A stretch of 64,000 bases of DNA from Armatimonadota bacterium (GCA_016223145.1 JACRPN010000014.1:248001-312000), one strand, 5' to 3'. Shown: positions 25,671 through 34,838, counted from the first letter of the stretch. Made by a program: numbers and translations. The notes: generated by a model not told the origin, from the sequence alone.

Positions 25671-26765
25671 ATGGCCGGAGCCCGACGCAGCAGATACCCG
25701 GGATTCAGGGTCGGCCCGATCGCGGTCGATCCCCCGCTGCTGCTCGCGCCGATGGAGGACGTGACGAGCCTGCCGTTTCGGGTGATTGCCAAGCGTATCG
25801 CCCGTCCTGGATTGATGTTCACCGAGTTCGTGAGCGCAATGGCGATCCACCATGGAGCCGCCAAGACCCTCCTGAAGATGAAGGTTCACCCTGAAGAGCG
25901 GCCGCTCGGCATCCAGATTTTCGGCGGCGAACCCGAGATCATGGCTGAGACCGCGCGTCTCTGCGAGGAAATGGGTGCCGACCTGGTGGATATCAACATG
26001 GGCTGCTGGGTGCCAAAGGTCTGTCGGACCGGCGCCGGAGCGGCGCTCCTCAAGGACCCGGTACAGGCTGAGAAGATCGTGAAATCCGTTGTGAGCGCGG
26101 TGCGGGTTCCCGTGACCGTGAAGGTTCGGGCAGGATGGGACTGGTCGCTCTTTGCCGCCCCGGACCTGGCGAAGCGATTTCAAGATGCAGGCGCACAGAT
26201 GCTCACCCTCCATGCCAGGTTTGCCAAGCAGGGTTTTGAGGGTGAAGCTGACTGGAGCCTGATCGCCTCGCTTCGCAAGGCGCTCCAAATCCCCCTGGTC
26301 GGAAACGGCGACGTCAAGACCGGCGAGGACGCTCGGCGCATGATGGACCAGACCGGTTGCGACGGCGTGATGGTGGGGAGGGCCGCGATCTCCAACCCAT
26401 GGGCGCTGTCACGCATCCGAAGCGCTTTGGACGGCTCCGAACCTGTTCCCGAACCAAGTCTTGCAGAACGGTCGCGGACGGCCCTTGAGCACCTGCGTCA
26501 CACGGTTGCTCTTGAAGCGGGGAAGGAAACATGGGAAGAACTCGAGAACGACCACAGTCCATCCACTTTGGCCGCCGAAGACCGCGCTTGCCGCAAGCTG
26601 CGGGGTCAGCTGCCGCTCTATTTCAAGGGCTTTGATGGGGCGGCGCGGCTTCGAAGCGAAATGTCTGGGTGCAGTACTGTTGCCGAGTATCAGGAACTGA
26701 TGGAACAGTTTCTCCAAGGTTCCGATGGCATGGCCGCCGAACCGGTCTCAACGGTCAGATTGTGA
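25671..26765 (+). CDS. dusB: tRNA-dihydrouridine synthase (DusB type)
   Basis: 364-residue FMN enzyme that reduces uridines in the tRNA D-loop. It has LLAPMEDVTSLPFRVIAKR, GIQIFGGEPEIMAETARLC, DINMGCWVPKVCRTGAGAAL and the phosphate-binding end NGDVKTGEDARRMM followed by GVMVGRAAISNPW. The catalytic Cys is in NMGC. The residue after it is Trp (GCW) instead of the nearly universal Pro (GCP), which is odd. Length and the rest of the pattern are normal. The gene stands alone and is followed 68 nt later by the amidase gene. Confidence 0.9.
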   Translation: MAGARRSRYPGFRVGPIAVDPPLLLAPMEDVTSLPFRVIAKRIARPGLMFTEFVSAMAIHHGAAKTLLKMKVHPEERPLGIQIFGGEPEIMAETARLCEEMGADLVDINMGCWVPKVCRTGAGAALLKDPVQAEKIVKSVVSAVRVPVTVKVRAGWDWSLFAAPDLAKRFQDAGAQMLTLHARFAKQGFEGEADWSLIASLRKALQIPLVGNGDVKTGEDARRMMDQTGCDGVMVGRAAISNPWALSRIRSALDGSEPVPEPSLAERSRTALEHLRHTVALEAGKETWEELENDHSPSTLAAEDRACRKLRGQLPLYFKGFDGAARLRSEMSGCSTVAEYQELMEQFLQGSDGMAAEPVSTVRL

Positions 26766-26833
26766 AAAAAATAGCTCAAAGCAACACGTTTTCCACCTTG
26801 CGGGGGCTAAACTTCAGCTTCACGCAGAGGATC

Positions 26834-28585
26834 ATGCGTTTGTTGCTCAGCCTGGTTCCATGGATGGCGGTCGGCACGGCAGCAGCGTTTCAGGCGGGCG
26901 GACCTCGTCCGGCGGAAGCGGTGCTCGAATTTGCAGCCGGCAAGAGGCTCGCCGCGTCAAGAGTCGCCGACGAGTGCTACGTTACGGCGAGCGCGCTTGA
27001 AAGCGCCGGCGTCACCTGCACGTTCGACTCCCTGCAGGCGACAGTATTCGCCTTTGGCCGCAGCGCCCGGGTCACCTATCGCCTGCAAGCCAAGAACAAG
27101 GTTGTGCCCTTGGGCGAGGTGGCGAAGCAGCTCGGAGGAAGGGGCCTATGGTTCTCGGACGGGGCGTTCCACGTCATCGCCAGCGTCAAACGGGTCACGT
27201 TCATTGACGGCGTGCTTTCCGTCTATGCCGGGCTACCCTATTCCACGCGGCTCCGGGTGGAGCAGGACCCGCCGAGGTTGGTTGTGAGCCTGGAGGGTTG
27301 CGAGCTCGATGCCCAGGCTTCCAGGGCTGCCGACGCGCCTTGGCAGGTCAAGTCGACCGGCGCCTCGACGATGGAGGTGTCCCTGCCGATAGCGCCAGGG
27401 TTCACCATTGCAGTCGTCGACATCCCTGCAAGGCCCACCCTCACTCTCAAGCTCTCGGACGTCCTGGCCCAAGCGCGCCAGACGACCTCTCGGCAAAACC
27501 CCAAGCCACGCACCCCTGAGGCCCCCGCAAAAGGAACAAGCCAGACCGGCCCAACCCAACCGCCAAAAACCGTGGGTGAGGGAAGCGGCGCTCAGGCCGA
27601 AACCCAAATGCCTCCGCCGATACCTGAAGCCCAAGCTGAATCGGAGCCCTGGGATCTTCAGCCGACCCGTTGGAATGGCCCCTCAATCGTTCGGCTGGGA
27701 CGAATTGAGCTGGCCTCCAAAACCGCCAACGGGGCTGTCCTCGTGATTAAGGGCGACCGTGATTTTGCGGCGAATCCTTCCATTCGCAGGCTTTCCGACC
27801 TGGAACTTGAGGTCGTTCTGCCAAACGCCACCCTTGCAGGAGAGCCGCGAAACCCTGCGCCAGGTTTCGTGCAGACCGTCGATTCGAGGGTCACCGAGGA
27901 AGGGCTGATCCTCAAGCTCAAGCTTCTGAGTCCGTGTGGGGTTCAGTTCGGCGTTCCGCCGGGCGAGGTCCACCTGGCGTTGGTTGTTCGTCGGGGCGGC
28001 GATGTCGGTCTGGCTGGGAAGACCATCGTCGTTGACGCAGGACACGGCGGCCACGACACAGGCGCGCGCAGCCCGGACAAGAAGGTGAACGAGAAGGACT
28101 TGACCCTCTCGGTGGCCAAGAAGGTCGCGGACCGGCTGGTGCAAGAAGGCGCGATGGTCATCATGACCCGCAAAACCGACGACTTCGAGACCCTGCGCGA
28201 GCGGCCGGAGATTGCCAACCGCTGCAGCGCCGAGGCGTTTGTCAGCGTCCATATCAACTCTTCGCCGCGCCCCAACAGCCGCTCGGGTGGGATCACGTTC
28301 TATCATGCCAAGGACCCGGCCGGAATCCTCCTTGCAGAATGCGTCCAATCCGAAATCGCTCTGGTCTCAGGTATCCCGAATCTTGGGACTTGGAGTGACT
28401 TAAGGCTCTTTGAGACGGGCCTGGCGGTGCTACGCTATGCAAAGGTGCCCGCGGTGCTGATCGAGCTGGGATTCATCAACCATGCGAAGGACCGGGCGAA
28501 ACTGGTGACGAAGGAGTTTCAGGATGCTGCCGCAGGCGCCATCGTGAGAGGACTCAAGGTGTATCTGGGCCATGGCCAAGACTAA
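26834..28585 (+). CDS. N-acetylmuramoyl-L-alanine amidase with AMIN-like N-terminus
   Basis: 583-residue exported cell-wall hydrolase. The start ATG 26834 (MRLLLSLVPWMAVGTAAAFQ) follows AGAGG and gives a signal peptide. Residues about 30-160 and 270-390 are beta-rich, AMIN/copper-amine-oxidase-like regions, separated by a Pro/Gln-rich linker. The C-terminal Amidase_3 domain starts at IVVDAGHGGHDTGARS. It carries the zinc and catalytic residues: His in DAGHGG, Glu in NEKDLT, His in FVSVHINSS and Glu in LIELGFINH. It cuts the bond between muramic acid and the stem peptide and is likely periplasmic. The stop overlaps the next gene by 14 nt. Confidence 0.92.
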   Translation: MRLLLSLVPWMAVGTAAAFQAGGPRPAEAVLEFAAGKRLAASRVADECYVTASALESAGVTCTFDSLQATVFAFGRSARVTYRLQAKNKVVPLGEVAKQLGGRGLWFSDGAFHVIASVKRVTFIDGVLSVYAGLPYSTRLRVEQDPPRLVVSLEGCELDAQASRAADAPWQVKSTGASTMEVSLPIAPGFTIAVVDIPARPTLTLKLSDVLAQARQTTSRQNPKPRTPEAPAKGTSQTGPTQPPKTVGEGSGAQAETQMPPPIPEAQAESEPWDLQPTRWNGPSIVRLGRIELASKTANGAVLVIKGDRDFAANPSIRRLSDLELEVVLPNATLAGEPRNPAPGFVQTVDSRVTEEGLILKLKLLSPCGVQFGVPPGEVHLALVVRRGGDVGLAGKTIVVDAGHGGHDTGARSPDKKVNEKDLTLSVAKKVADRLVQEGAMVIMTRKTDDFETLRERPEIANRCSAEAFVSVHINSSPRPNSRSGGITFYHAKDPAGILLAECVQSEIALVSGIPNLGTWSDLRLFETGLAVLRYAKVPAVLIELGFINHAKDRAKLVTKEFQDAAAGAIVRGLKVYLGHGQD

Positions 28586-29198
28586 GAAGCTGAAGCGAAA
28601 GACGGCTCGCACGCCGGGAGTGCTCGTACTGATGCTTGTAGCCGCCGCAGTGGTGGCGGGCTTGGCTGCTTACGTGAAACTAACACCGGCGGACCGGGTT
28701 CCTGAAGCTTTGAAGCGAGTGAGGCCAAGCGAAAAGGTTCGGCCGAAACAGCCGTCAACGGAAGCTCCCGCACCGCAAATCGTGGTCGCCAGTCCGCTGA
28801 CCCAAGATCCCGATACCGGCTGGGAAGCAGTGGCGATCACGGTCCAGCCCGGGGAAGACCCCAAAGTCGCGGCCATCAATGCCTACTTCAGGCTTATCGT
28901 CAACCTCGATCCTGAAGCCAAGGCGTTGGCCGTGGACGTTCGTGATGGCACCGCCCACGTCGACCTCAATGAGGCCTTTCGTGCCGGCTTGGGCTCACTC
29001 GAAGAGGCGCTTTTTGTCAAGGGTCTCCGCGCAACCCTGGGCCAGTTTGAGGACGTGTTTCAGATCGAGCTCTTCGTTTCAGGCGAGCGGCTTCAGGACC
29101 TGGGACATATCGACATCAGCGAGCCTCAGGGGGTGATTCGCCGGCCCGATTGGAACCCCAAGCCGCCCGAAGCCCCACCCACAGAGCCAGGCCACTGA
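28572..29198 (+). CDS. GerMN-domain membrane-anchored protein
   Basis: 208 residues. A Lys-rich start (MAKTKKLKRKTARTPG) and one membrane segment (VLVLMLVAAAVVAGLAAYV) are followed by a GerMN-type domain (about 85-195). The readable core is AINAYFRLIVNLDPE, HVDLNEAFRAGLGSLEEAL and LRATLGQFEDVFQIELFV. GerMN domains occur in spore proteins but also in non-sporulating bacteria near cell-wall genes. It overlaps the amidase gene by 14 nt, so they are likely one unit acting in envelope remodelling. Its 3' end overlaps the convergent M50 gene by 83 nt. Confidence 0.82.
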   Translation: MAKTKKLKRKTARTPGVLVLMLVAAAVVAGLAAYVKLTPADRVPEALKRVRPSEKVRPKQPSTEAPAPQIVVASPLTQDPDTGWEAVAITVQPGEDPKVAAINAYFRLIVNLDPEAKALAVDVRDGTAHVDLNEAFRAGLGSLEEALFVKGLRATLGQFEDVFQIELFVSGERLQDLGHIDISEPQGVIRRPDWNPKPPEAPPTEPGH

Positions 29199-29832
29199 GA
29201 GCGATCCAGCCCAGAGCCCAGAGGATAGCAGGGACTCCGGTCAGCATTTCGGCGTTTGCCGCATCGTTCTCGATGCCAGGCTGCACGTTGATCCGAAACA
29301 GCACATACAGCGCAAGCACCGAGGTCATGGCCTGCTGAATTGCCAAGAACTGAACCGATAGGCGGAGCGCGTCGTTGCCCATGCGCAGGGCGCCCAAAGC
29401 CAGAAGGATGGTCCAGCCGATCGCCGTCATCACCCCGACGGCGCTTCCACGAACCCACAACAGCAGCCCCAGACCGACGCCAACCGATAGCGTGAGGAGA
29501 GCCGATTTGCAGAGCTTGGGCTTTCGAGAAGCCGCGAGTAGGAGGCCGGCGACCACTGCAGCCCCGACGTAACCCGCCGACGAGATCAGGAGCTCCGAGC
29601 CGCCCTGACTAAGCGTGATCCCGTTGCCCGACGCTTCAAGACGCACTTCCAACACGTCGCCTCCTGTGGCAAGAGCCACAAGGGCATGGCAGTACTCGTG
29701 GATGACCGTGTTCAAATAGACGAGCGGAAGCGCCAAAAACGCCAGGCCTGGGGTCAGCCAGAGGATGGCTGAAGCGGCCCCGGCAAGGAGGAGGAGCTTC
29801 TGGGGTCTGCGGAGTGAAATGTCGTTGCTCAT
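29116..29832 (-). CDS. M50-like membrane metalloprotease
   Basis: 238 residues with about six hydrophobic segments. The zinc motif HEYCH lies in a membrane-edge helix (NTVIHEYCHALVALATGG), as in the M50B-like family. The second zinc ligand, expected in a later helix as a D(or N)xxPG-type motif, is not obvious to me, so activity is uncertain. Family members cleave substrates in or near the membrane, often in signalling. Convergent overlap with the GerMN gene is the only context. Confidence 0.72.
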   Translation of the reverse strand: MSNDISLRRPQKLLLLAGAASAILWLTPGLAFLALPLVYLNTVIHEYCHALVALATGGDVLEVRLEASGNGITLSQGGSELLISSAGYVGAAVVAGLLLAASRKPKLCKSALLTLSVGVGLGLLLWVRGSAVGVMTAIGWTILLALGALRMGNDALRLSVQFLAIQQAMTSVLALYVLFRINVQPGIENDAANAEMLTGVPAILWALGWIALSGLALWVGLRAAWGSNRAGESPPEAR

Positions 29833-30003
29833 GAGTTCAAACGAGCGCTTCGAAAGCAGTACTAAGGCCGCTCCAGTACCTTACTTCGATACTGGAAAGG
29901 GCACGATGCAGAAGAACCGGGTTTTCGGAACTGAACGGGTCCCTGGCAGGGTCCGTCCCTGCCCATAAGAACGCGAATTTCAGCCGCCTTAAGGTAGCCC
30001 AAC

Positions 30004-30243
30004 ATGAACCTCTCAAGATTTTCCTCGTTGCTCTTGGCCTGTGCCACATTCCTATCGGTCTCCGGTTCCGCAGCCGCTTATATTGATGCGGGAACCGGGT
30101 CTCTGGCGTTGCAGGCCCTGATTTCCGGATTGCTCGGAGCTGTGTTTGTCTTGCGTTCATTTGTGGGCAACTACTTCAAAGGCAAGAAGGGCATGGCTCC
30201 TGGAAAGAGCCGCGCCGGTGAATTCGAGCCGCCAATCGAATAA
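30004..30243 (+). CDS. Small exported membrane protein (YID-GTGS type)
   Basis: 79 residues with a signal peptide (MNLSRFSSLLLACATFLSVSGSAAA). This is followed immediately by YIDAGTGSLALQALISGLLG and a second hydrophobic helix ending in a short basic and acidic tail. The YIDxGTGS start after the signal is a pattern seen in small membrane proteins next to larger envelope genes. Its 18-nt spacing to the next gene suggests an operon and a joint role with it. No enzymatic motif. Confidence 0.7.
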   Translation: MNLSRFSSLLLACATFLSVSGSAAAYIDAGTGSLALQALISGLLGAVFVLRSFVGNYFKGKKGMAPGKSRAGEFEPPIE

Positions 30244-30261
30244 GGCCCCCTACGGCACCTC

Positions 30262-31839
30262 ATGCCTGAAGAGACGCTCGAAGGGGCCACAAAGCGCGGC
30301 CCCGTGCCGTTCCACCCCTTCCTCTTTGCGCTCCACCCGGTCCTCTCGCTCTACGCGGCCAACGTCTCGCTGGTGCCGTTTCAGGACACGTTGCTCCCCG
30401 TCGCTTGGACGGTTGGCGCTGTGGCCTGTCTCTGGGGGCTATGCTGGGGGCTCCTTCGAGACATTCGCCGCGCGGCGATCGTGGCCTCGGTTCTGGCTTA
30501 TTTCTTCTTCCTTTACGACGGGTTCTATCGTCTCGCCCGCAACCTCGATCTGGTGTGGTACGACGCGGAGCGGCCGTGGATGGGCCAAGCGGTGTGGTGC
30601 GTGGCAGCGCTCATGGCCGCGTTCCTGGTATCCAGGCCGAGAAGGGCGGTCCCAATGATCACGCTGTTCATGAACGTGACCGGATGCGCTATGGTGGGCC
30701 TTGCGGGCTATTCTGCAATCAGCTCACAGCTGTCGATCGCCCAGCAACTCCAAGCCGCACAAGCTCAACTGGCGAGAAAAGCCACGGCTGTTGCGGGAGA
30801 GGAGCTACCGGACATCTACTACATTGTCCTCGATGGCTACGGCCGGTCGGACGTGCTCAAAGAGCTTTATGGCCTCGACAACGAGCCGTTCCTATCGGCG
30901 CTGCGGGCGAGGGGGTTCTTCGTAGCCGACCGGGCGCAGACCAACTATGTCCAGACGGAGCTCTCGATCGCCTCGTCGACGAACTTCGACTACCTTCAGG
31001 ACCTGCCAAAGCCTTCCGGATCGGGTGAGGACATGCGAGGCATCCTCGACGGGATGATCGACGATTCGCGCTTTTCAAGGCTGGTAAAGCAGTTCGGCTA
31101 TCAGTACGTGGGGGTTGCGACGGGTTTTCCAGCCCTGAGGTTCTCTTCTGCAGATGTAACCTATAGCGGGGACTCTGGGCAGAGCCTTTATTTGAGCGCG
31201 CTACTCGAAAAGACCCCAATTCAGACTCCAGGCCAGTTTCGGAACAGCATGTTCCAGGTGCGCTACGACCTGCTGAAGGACAGCTTTGTGAATCTGAAGA
31301 GGCTTGGCGAGCAGACCGGCCCTCCCCGGTTTGTCATGGCCCATGTGCTCGCACCGCACCCGCCGTTCGTATTCAAGGAGGACGGAACATTCACCGCCCC
31401 AAAGAGGGCCTTTGCGTATTACGACGGGTCCGATTTCATGATCTCCGGCGGGACACAGGAGGAATATGCATCCGGCTATGCTGCCCAAGTGAAGGCCCTC
31501 AACCGGATGCTGCTGCAGACGATCGACGCCATCTTGGCCAACGGGGACAGGGAAGCCGTGATTCTCCTGCAAGGCGACCATGGCCCAAAGCTTGGCCTCG
31601 ACCAGAACCTGATTGAGAAGACAGACCTGGGCGAAGTGCTTCCTATCCTCCTTGCAGCGCGCGGTCCTGATCCGCTGAAGTCAGAGCTTCTCCCCGACAT
31701 GACTCCGGTGAACCTCACGCGCACGGTCGCTCGGACTATCTTCGGCCAGAGCATGGAGCCGCTGCCCAACAGGTCTTACTACTCGCCTTGGCTCTATCCC
31801 TATCGGTTTGAGGAAGTCAAGGGCGAGGTGAAGCCATAG
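30262..31839 (+). CDS. Membrane alkaline-phosphatase-superfamily (sulfatase-like) protein
   Basis: 525 residues. Four to five N-terminal membrane segments span about residues 20-165. The rest is an extracytoplasmic AlkP/sulfatase-fold domain, with the metal-binding start LPDIYYIVLDGYGRSD, then FVMAHVLAPHPPFVF and ILLQGDHGPKLG. The usual nucleophile position appears as Thr or Ser in QTELSIASSTNFDY. Relatives transfer phosphoglycerol or phosphoethanolamine to envelope polymers, or hydrolyse such esters. The exact reaction is not readable. It is the last backbone gene before tRNA-Lys. Confidence 0.78.
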   Translation: MPEETLEGATKRGPVPFHPFLFALHPVLSLYAANVSLVPFQDTLLPVAWTVGAVACLWGLCWGLLRDIRRAAIVASVLAYFFFLYDGFYRLARNLDLVWYDAERPWMGQAVWCVAALMAAFLVSRPRRAVPMITLFMNVTGCAMVGLAGYSAISSQLSIAQQLQAAQAQLARKATAVAGEELPDIYYIVLDGYGRSDVLKELYGLDNEPFLSALRARGFFVADRAQTNYVQTELSIASSTNFDYLQDLPKPSGSGEDMRGILDGMIDDSRFSRLVKQFGYQYVGVATGFPALRFSSADVTYSGDSGQSLYLSALLEKTPIQTPGQFRNSMFQVRYDLLKDSFVNLKRLGEQTGPPRFVMAHVLAPHPPFVFKEDGTFTAPKRAFAYYDGSDFMISGGTQEEYASGYAAQVKALNRMLLQTIDAILANGDREAVILLQGDHGPKLGLDQNLIEKTDLGEVLPILLAARGPDPLKSELLPDMTPVNLTRTVARTIFGQSMEPLPNRSYYSPWLYPYRFEEVKGEVKP

Positions 31840-31978
31840 GCGGATGGCCACAAGTCAAAGCCTCTCGTTCGCTCTAAGTGAGCGGCCCTTTGGATGCCAA
31901 ACACTGGAGGAATGGGGTATCTTCCAGGACTCCAAAGGCGGCCTGCCCTTGAGAACGGCGCAGACCGCGCCAAATCGT

Positions 31979-32054
<76 letters not shown>

Positions 32055-32884
32055 ACGTTTCTTCTTGAAAACCTGCTCATAGTGAGCGGGTTGTGTTGCG
32101 TTTGCGAGCAATAGAAACCAATGTTGAAACCAAGCCAGGCGGAATGCGGGGTCGGTCTGTAGCAATTGATCTACCTTGTGGATGAGCGCCTCGACGTTCG
32201 GGTCGATGACCGGATGAGCCGGGTCCTGGCTGAACTTGACGCGGTTGAACCAGCCTAAGCGCCCGCCATACCCTCGCAAAACGGGGATGATCACCCAGGT
32301 GGGAGGGGATCGAAGCGCTGGGGTCTTCTTGGTAGAACGACCGCGCGGAGAGTTTCCTTCCAAGGCTTCGGGCCGAGCAGCTGGACGTCGAAGTGTTTCA
32401 GATCGCGGCAGAAGCTCAAGTGACGCCGGCGGCCCTTCGCCGTTTCTAGTAGATTGGCAAAGCTTCGGTGACCGGATTGCGACTGCACGTCGCTTTCACT
32501 GGAAGATCCAGAAAGCCCAATCAGTAGAGGGGCGAACATACCCTCTCACCAAACGTCATCAAACCCTTCACTGCGCCCTCCTCGTAGACGCGAGTCAAAA
32601 ACGAAAGGGCACCGAGGCTCCAAACCTGTTTCATCTCTGGGGCGTCGCTAGCACCGCGATGGAACAGGGCCCTAACGAAGACGAGGACACCGGAACTCTT
32701 CCCCGAATTCCTCGCCAAGTATCTGCCAACCGTTTCTGAGCGGGTCCAAGCGCGACGTCTCCAACACCCCACGAACATCCCCAGGCATAACAGGTCTAAC
32801 GGTTGTAGGAGAACGGGAAGAAAGGATGTGGTTTGGCCAGAGACTTGGGTGCAACGGGCCAGAACCAAGCAGTCAGGAAACTCT
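32055..32884 (-). pseudogene. Probable degenerate protein gene next to tRNA-Lys
   Basis: No intact gene lies here, but three minus-strand frames join into one plausible protein with two frame changes. The first piece (about 32760-32540) contains GRYLARNSGKSSGVLVFVRA. The second (about 32540-32290) contains RRHLSFCRDLKHFDVQLLG and RRPQRFDPLPPG. The third (about 32300-32065) continues WVIIPVLRGYGGRLGWFNRV and ends FRLAWFQHWFLLLANATQ. The joins fall near 32540 and 32300. I do not recognise the family, and it does not look like an integrase. Confidence 0.35.
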
Positions 32885-33085
32885 ATGGACCTCAACAGTC
32901 TCTTTATCACCGCAGCCATCGCCGCGGCAACCATTGGAATCTTCGCATGGGCCTATTGGTACTTCAACAAGGTTCTTTGGCCAATTCAGCGCAGAAAGGC
33001 CGTCTCTCGCAAAGTGCAATTGCCAACCAAAGATGTCCCCATCATCCCGGTTCACACGAAGCCGAAACCGCCGGGAGTGCTGTAG
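32885..33085 (+). CDS. Small single-pass membrane protein
   Basis: 66 residues. The start ATG 32885 has AGGA upstream. One membrane helix (LFITAAIAAATIGIFAWAYW) is followed by a basic tail ending PVHTKPKPPGVL. No known family was recognised. It is convergent with the DUF1003 gene 6 nt away. Confidence 0.5.
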   Translation: MDLNSLFITAAIAAATIGIFAWAYWYFNKVLWPIQRRKAVSRKVQLPTKDVPIIPVHTKPKPPGVL

Positions 33086-33091
33086 CGTAGC

Positions 33092-33673
33092 TCACTTGGG
33101 CGCTTGGCGCTTGAGCTCAATGGCTTTGAGCACGACTTCGGGGGCGACCGGCATACAAAGCTGGTCGATCTCCGCATCGTAAGGATCCTCAACACCCATC
33201 TTCGCGGCGATCTTGTCTACCAGTCGAAGCATCCGTGTGATTTCGTACTCGGCAAGGAGGTTGATTTGAAGGTCCAGGCCCTCGTGCTGGGCGTTCAGCA
33301 TCGCCTCCTTGTTCTGTGAAACCAGCACGAACGTAGAGAGGAAGATCGCCTCGAGCGACACGACCATAGTGAGCAGCCCGAAGGGGTACTGATCGAATGG
33401 CTCGAACGCGGGAATCCATCGAAGGTTGATCGAGATCCAAAGGAAGAACCAAACGAGGTGGAAATAGAAGAACGCCATACTGCCCGTCCAGGCCGTTATG
33501 ACGTCGGCAAACCTCTCTTGACGCGTTCGGCCTGAGAACTCCTTTCGCCGCCGCAGCTCAATGAGGTCGATGTTTCTTTCGATGATGTCGGCGAGGTTGG
33601 TGTTGCTCGCTCTTAACAGTTCCTCGTGAAGTTCCTTCGCGCGCTGTTCAGTAAGTGTTCTGTACTTTGGCAT
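33092..33673 (-). CDS. DUF1003-family membrane protein
   Basis: 193 residues. A charged N-terminal part (ERNIDLIELRRRKEFSGRTR) precedes a two-helix membrane unit. The hallmark DUF1003 pattern is present: RFADVITAWTGSMAFFYFH, WISINLRWIPAFEPFDQYPF and VSLEAIFLSTFVLVSQNKEA. Length is normal for the family. Its function is unknown; the membrane position and small size suggest a channel-like or stress-related role. The ATG start at 33673 lies upstream of the divergent region with no partner. Confidence 0.85.
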   Translation of the reverse strand: MPKYRTLTEQRAKELHEELLRASNTNLADIIERNIDLIELRRRKEFSGRTRQERFADVITAWTGSMAFFYFHLVWFFLWISINLRWIPAFEPFDQYPFGLLTMVVSLEAIFLSTFVLVSQNKEAMLNAQHEGLDLQINLLAEYEITRMLRLVDKIAAKMGVEDPYDAEIDQLCMPVAPEVVLKAIELKRQAPK

Positions 33674-33733
33674 GGGTCCACAATTCGGGCTCCAATCTCG
33701 TCCTGGGCATTTCGATCTCGCCGATGGAAGAGC

Positions 33734-33765
33734 AAAAACGGAGAAGCGGCGTATTTACCCGCCGC
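33734..33765 (-). terminator. Intrinsic terminator after the 33778-34449 gene
   Basis: On the minus strand GGCGGCG...CGCCGC (stem GCGGCG 33746-33751 with CGCCGC 33760-33765) is followed shortly by a run of five T (33734-33738 on the plus strand as A). It lies just after the stop of the neighbouring minus-strand gene. Confidence 0.6.
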
Positions 33766-33777
33766 CTCATCCAGGGG

Positions 33778-34449
33778 TTAGTTCGTTGAGGCCGATGGAA
33801 GGGCCCAGTTGTGGTAGGCGTTTCCAAGCGCGATCTGCATCGCACGCTGCTCTTGCGGCGTGGCAGGGCCCCCACTCACGGCCGTCACCAGCGGTGTCAA
33901 CAGAACGGCCCCTGCGATCTTGTAGCCGTTCGATTTCTCGTCGCTTCGGCCTTTGACCCCGGTCTTCTTGAAGACGACCTTTCCGGAAGCTACGTCAAAG
34001 ACGTAGACGTTTACGGTCGCGGTCGAGATGGTCTTTGGCCCGAGGTTAACCCAAATGCTCCGCGTATGCCATGACACCGAGCCATAGATCACTTTGCTGG
34101 CCTTCAGCGACCTGCCGAAGGTCCTTAACGAGGCGGCTGTAGGCTGTCGCCCAAATCTCGGTGTCGCCAGTTTCTTGGATTTCCACGCCTCGGCAGCCTT
34201 GGAGGCAGAGACCGTTGTGTAGTTAGCCTTCTGCAGAATGCCGTCTGCTGTGGCCTGCACTGAAGCCTTGGCCGTCTTCGTTCCATGCGAGAAGACCCAG
34301 GGATAGGCCACGGCCACGCCTTTGCCTCCGGCCAATCGGCTGGCGGATTTTGCCACCGCGACCCGTTGAGCCATGATCGGGGCCGCAGCCAGGGCCAATG
34401 CCAGACATGCCGTCAGACATGTTGAGTTTCTAAGTGTAAATCGAACCAT
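33778..34449 (-). CDS. Hypothetical exported protein
   Basis: 223 residues with a signal peptide (LTACLALALAAAPIMAQRVA). The mature part is small-residue and Lys/Ala-rich (AVAKSASRLAGGKGVAVAYP, QKANYTTVSASKAAEAWKSK) with the repeated word VxVxxxASGKVVFKKTG near the C-terminus. The arrangement (a short motif with VIYGSVSWHTRSIW, then STATVNVYVFDVASGKVVF) is typical of small envelope proteins that sense or report stress, but I cannot name a family. A terminator follows. Gene and frame are convincing; the role is unknown. Confidence 0.65.
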   Translation of the reverse strand: MVRFTLRNSTCLTACLALALAAAPIMAQRVAVAKSASRLAGGKGVAVAYPWVFSHGTKTAKASVQATADGILQKANYTTVSASKAAEAWKSKKLATPRFGRQPTAASLRTFGRSLKASKVIYGSVSWHTRSIWVNLGPKTISTATVNVYVFDVASGKVVFKKTGVKGRSDEKSNGYKIAGAVLLTPLVTAVSGGPATPQEQRAMQIALGNAYHNWALPSASTN

Positions 34450-34589
34450 CGGTGTTTTCCTAAAGGTCAGAGGGGGTTCTGTGGCCGAGGCGGCTGAAGA
34501 AGGCTCTGACGTATCCCACGTTCAGGGACGTCGTGTTGAGAAAGTCCTCTGCTGGCCCCTTGGACAGCGAGGAATTGGGTTGACGCAGG

Positions 34590-34838
34590 CTACCGATTCA
34601 GAGCGTTGCGCTCAATACACTGGCAAAGGCCAACCAGACGGTTGACTTGATCCTGCTGCTTTTCATCCAATCGAATCCAGTAAGTCGCCACCATGGACTC
34701 GAAACCCAAATTGAACAGCCGCGCCATGCCGGCTGAATGTGCCAGGGAGTCTTTTACCGACAGGTCTGAACAGTGCTCCGACCAGAGGGCCGAGAATTGC
34801 GCTGCAAACGCCGCCGTGTCGAGATGAGTCTGTTTCAT
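34590..34838 (-). CDS. Hypothetical small protein
   Basis: 82 residues. I start at ATG 34838 (MKQTHLDTAAFAAQFSALWS), which has GGAAGG upstream. The farther start at 34919 lies inside a strong hairpin and is unlikely. The protein is helical, without signal or membrane segment, and has Cys residues in GLCQCIERN. Unknown function. Confidence 0.5.
   Translation of the reverse strand: MKQTHLDTAAFAAQFSALWSEHCSDLSVKDSLAHSAGMARLFNLGFESMVATYWIRLDEKQQDQVNRLVGLCQCIERNALNR

Noticed and set aside
32236-32739. Plus-strand 167-residue frame in the tRNA-proximal gap
   Set aside because: Low-complexity composition and no start signal; the minus-strand pieces look more like real protein.
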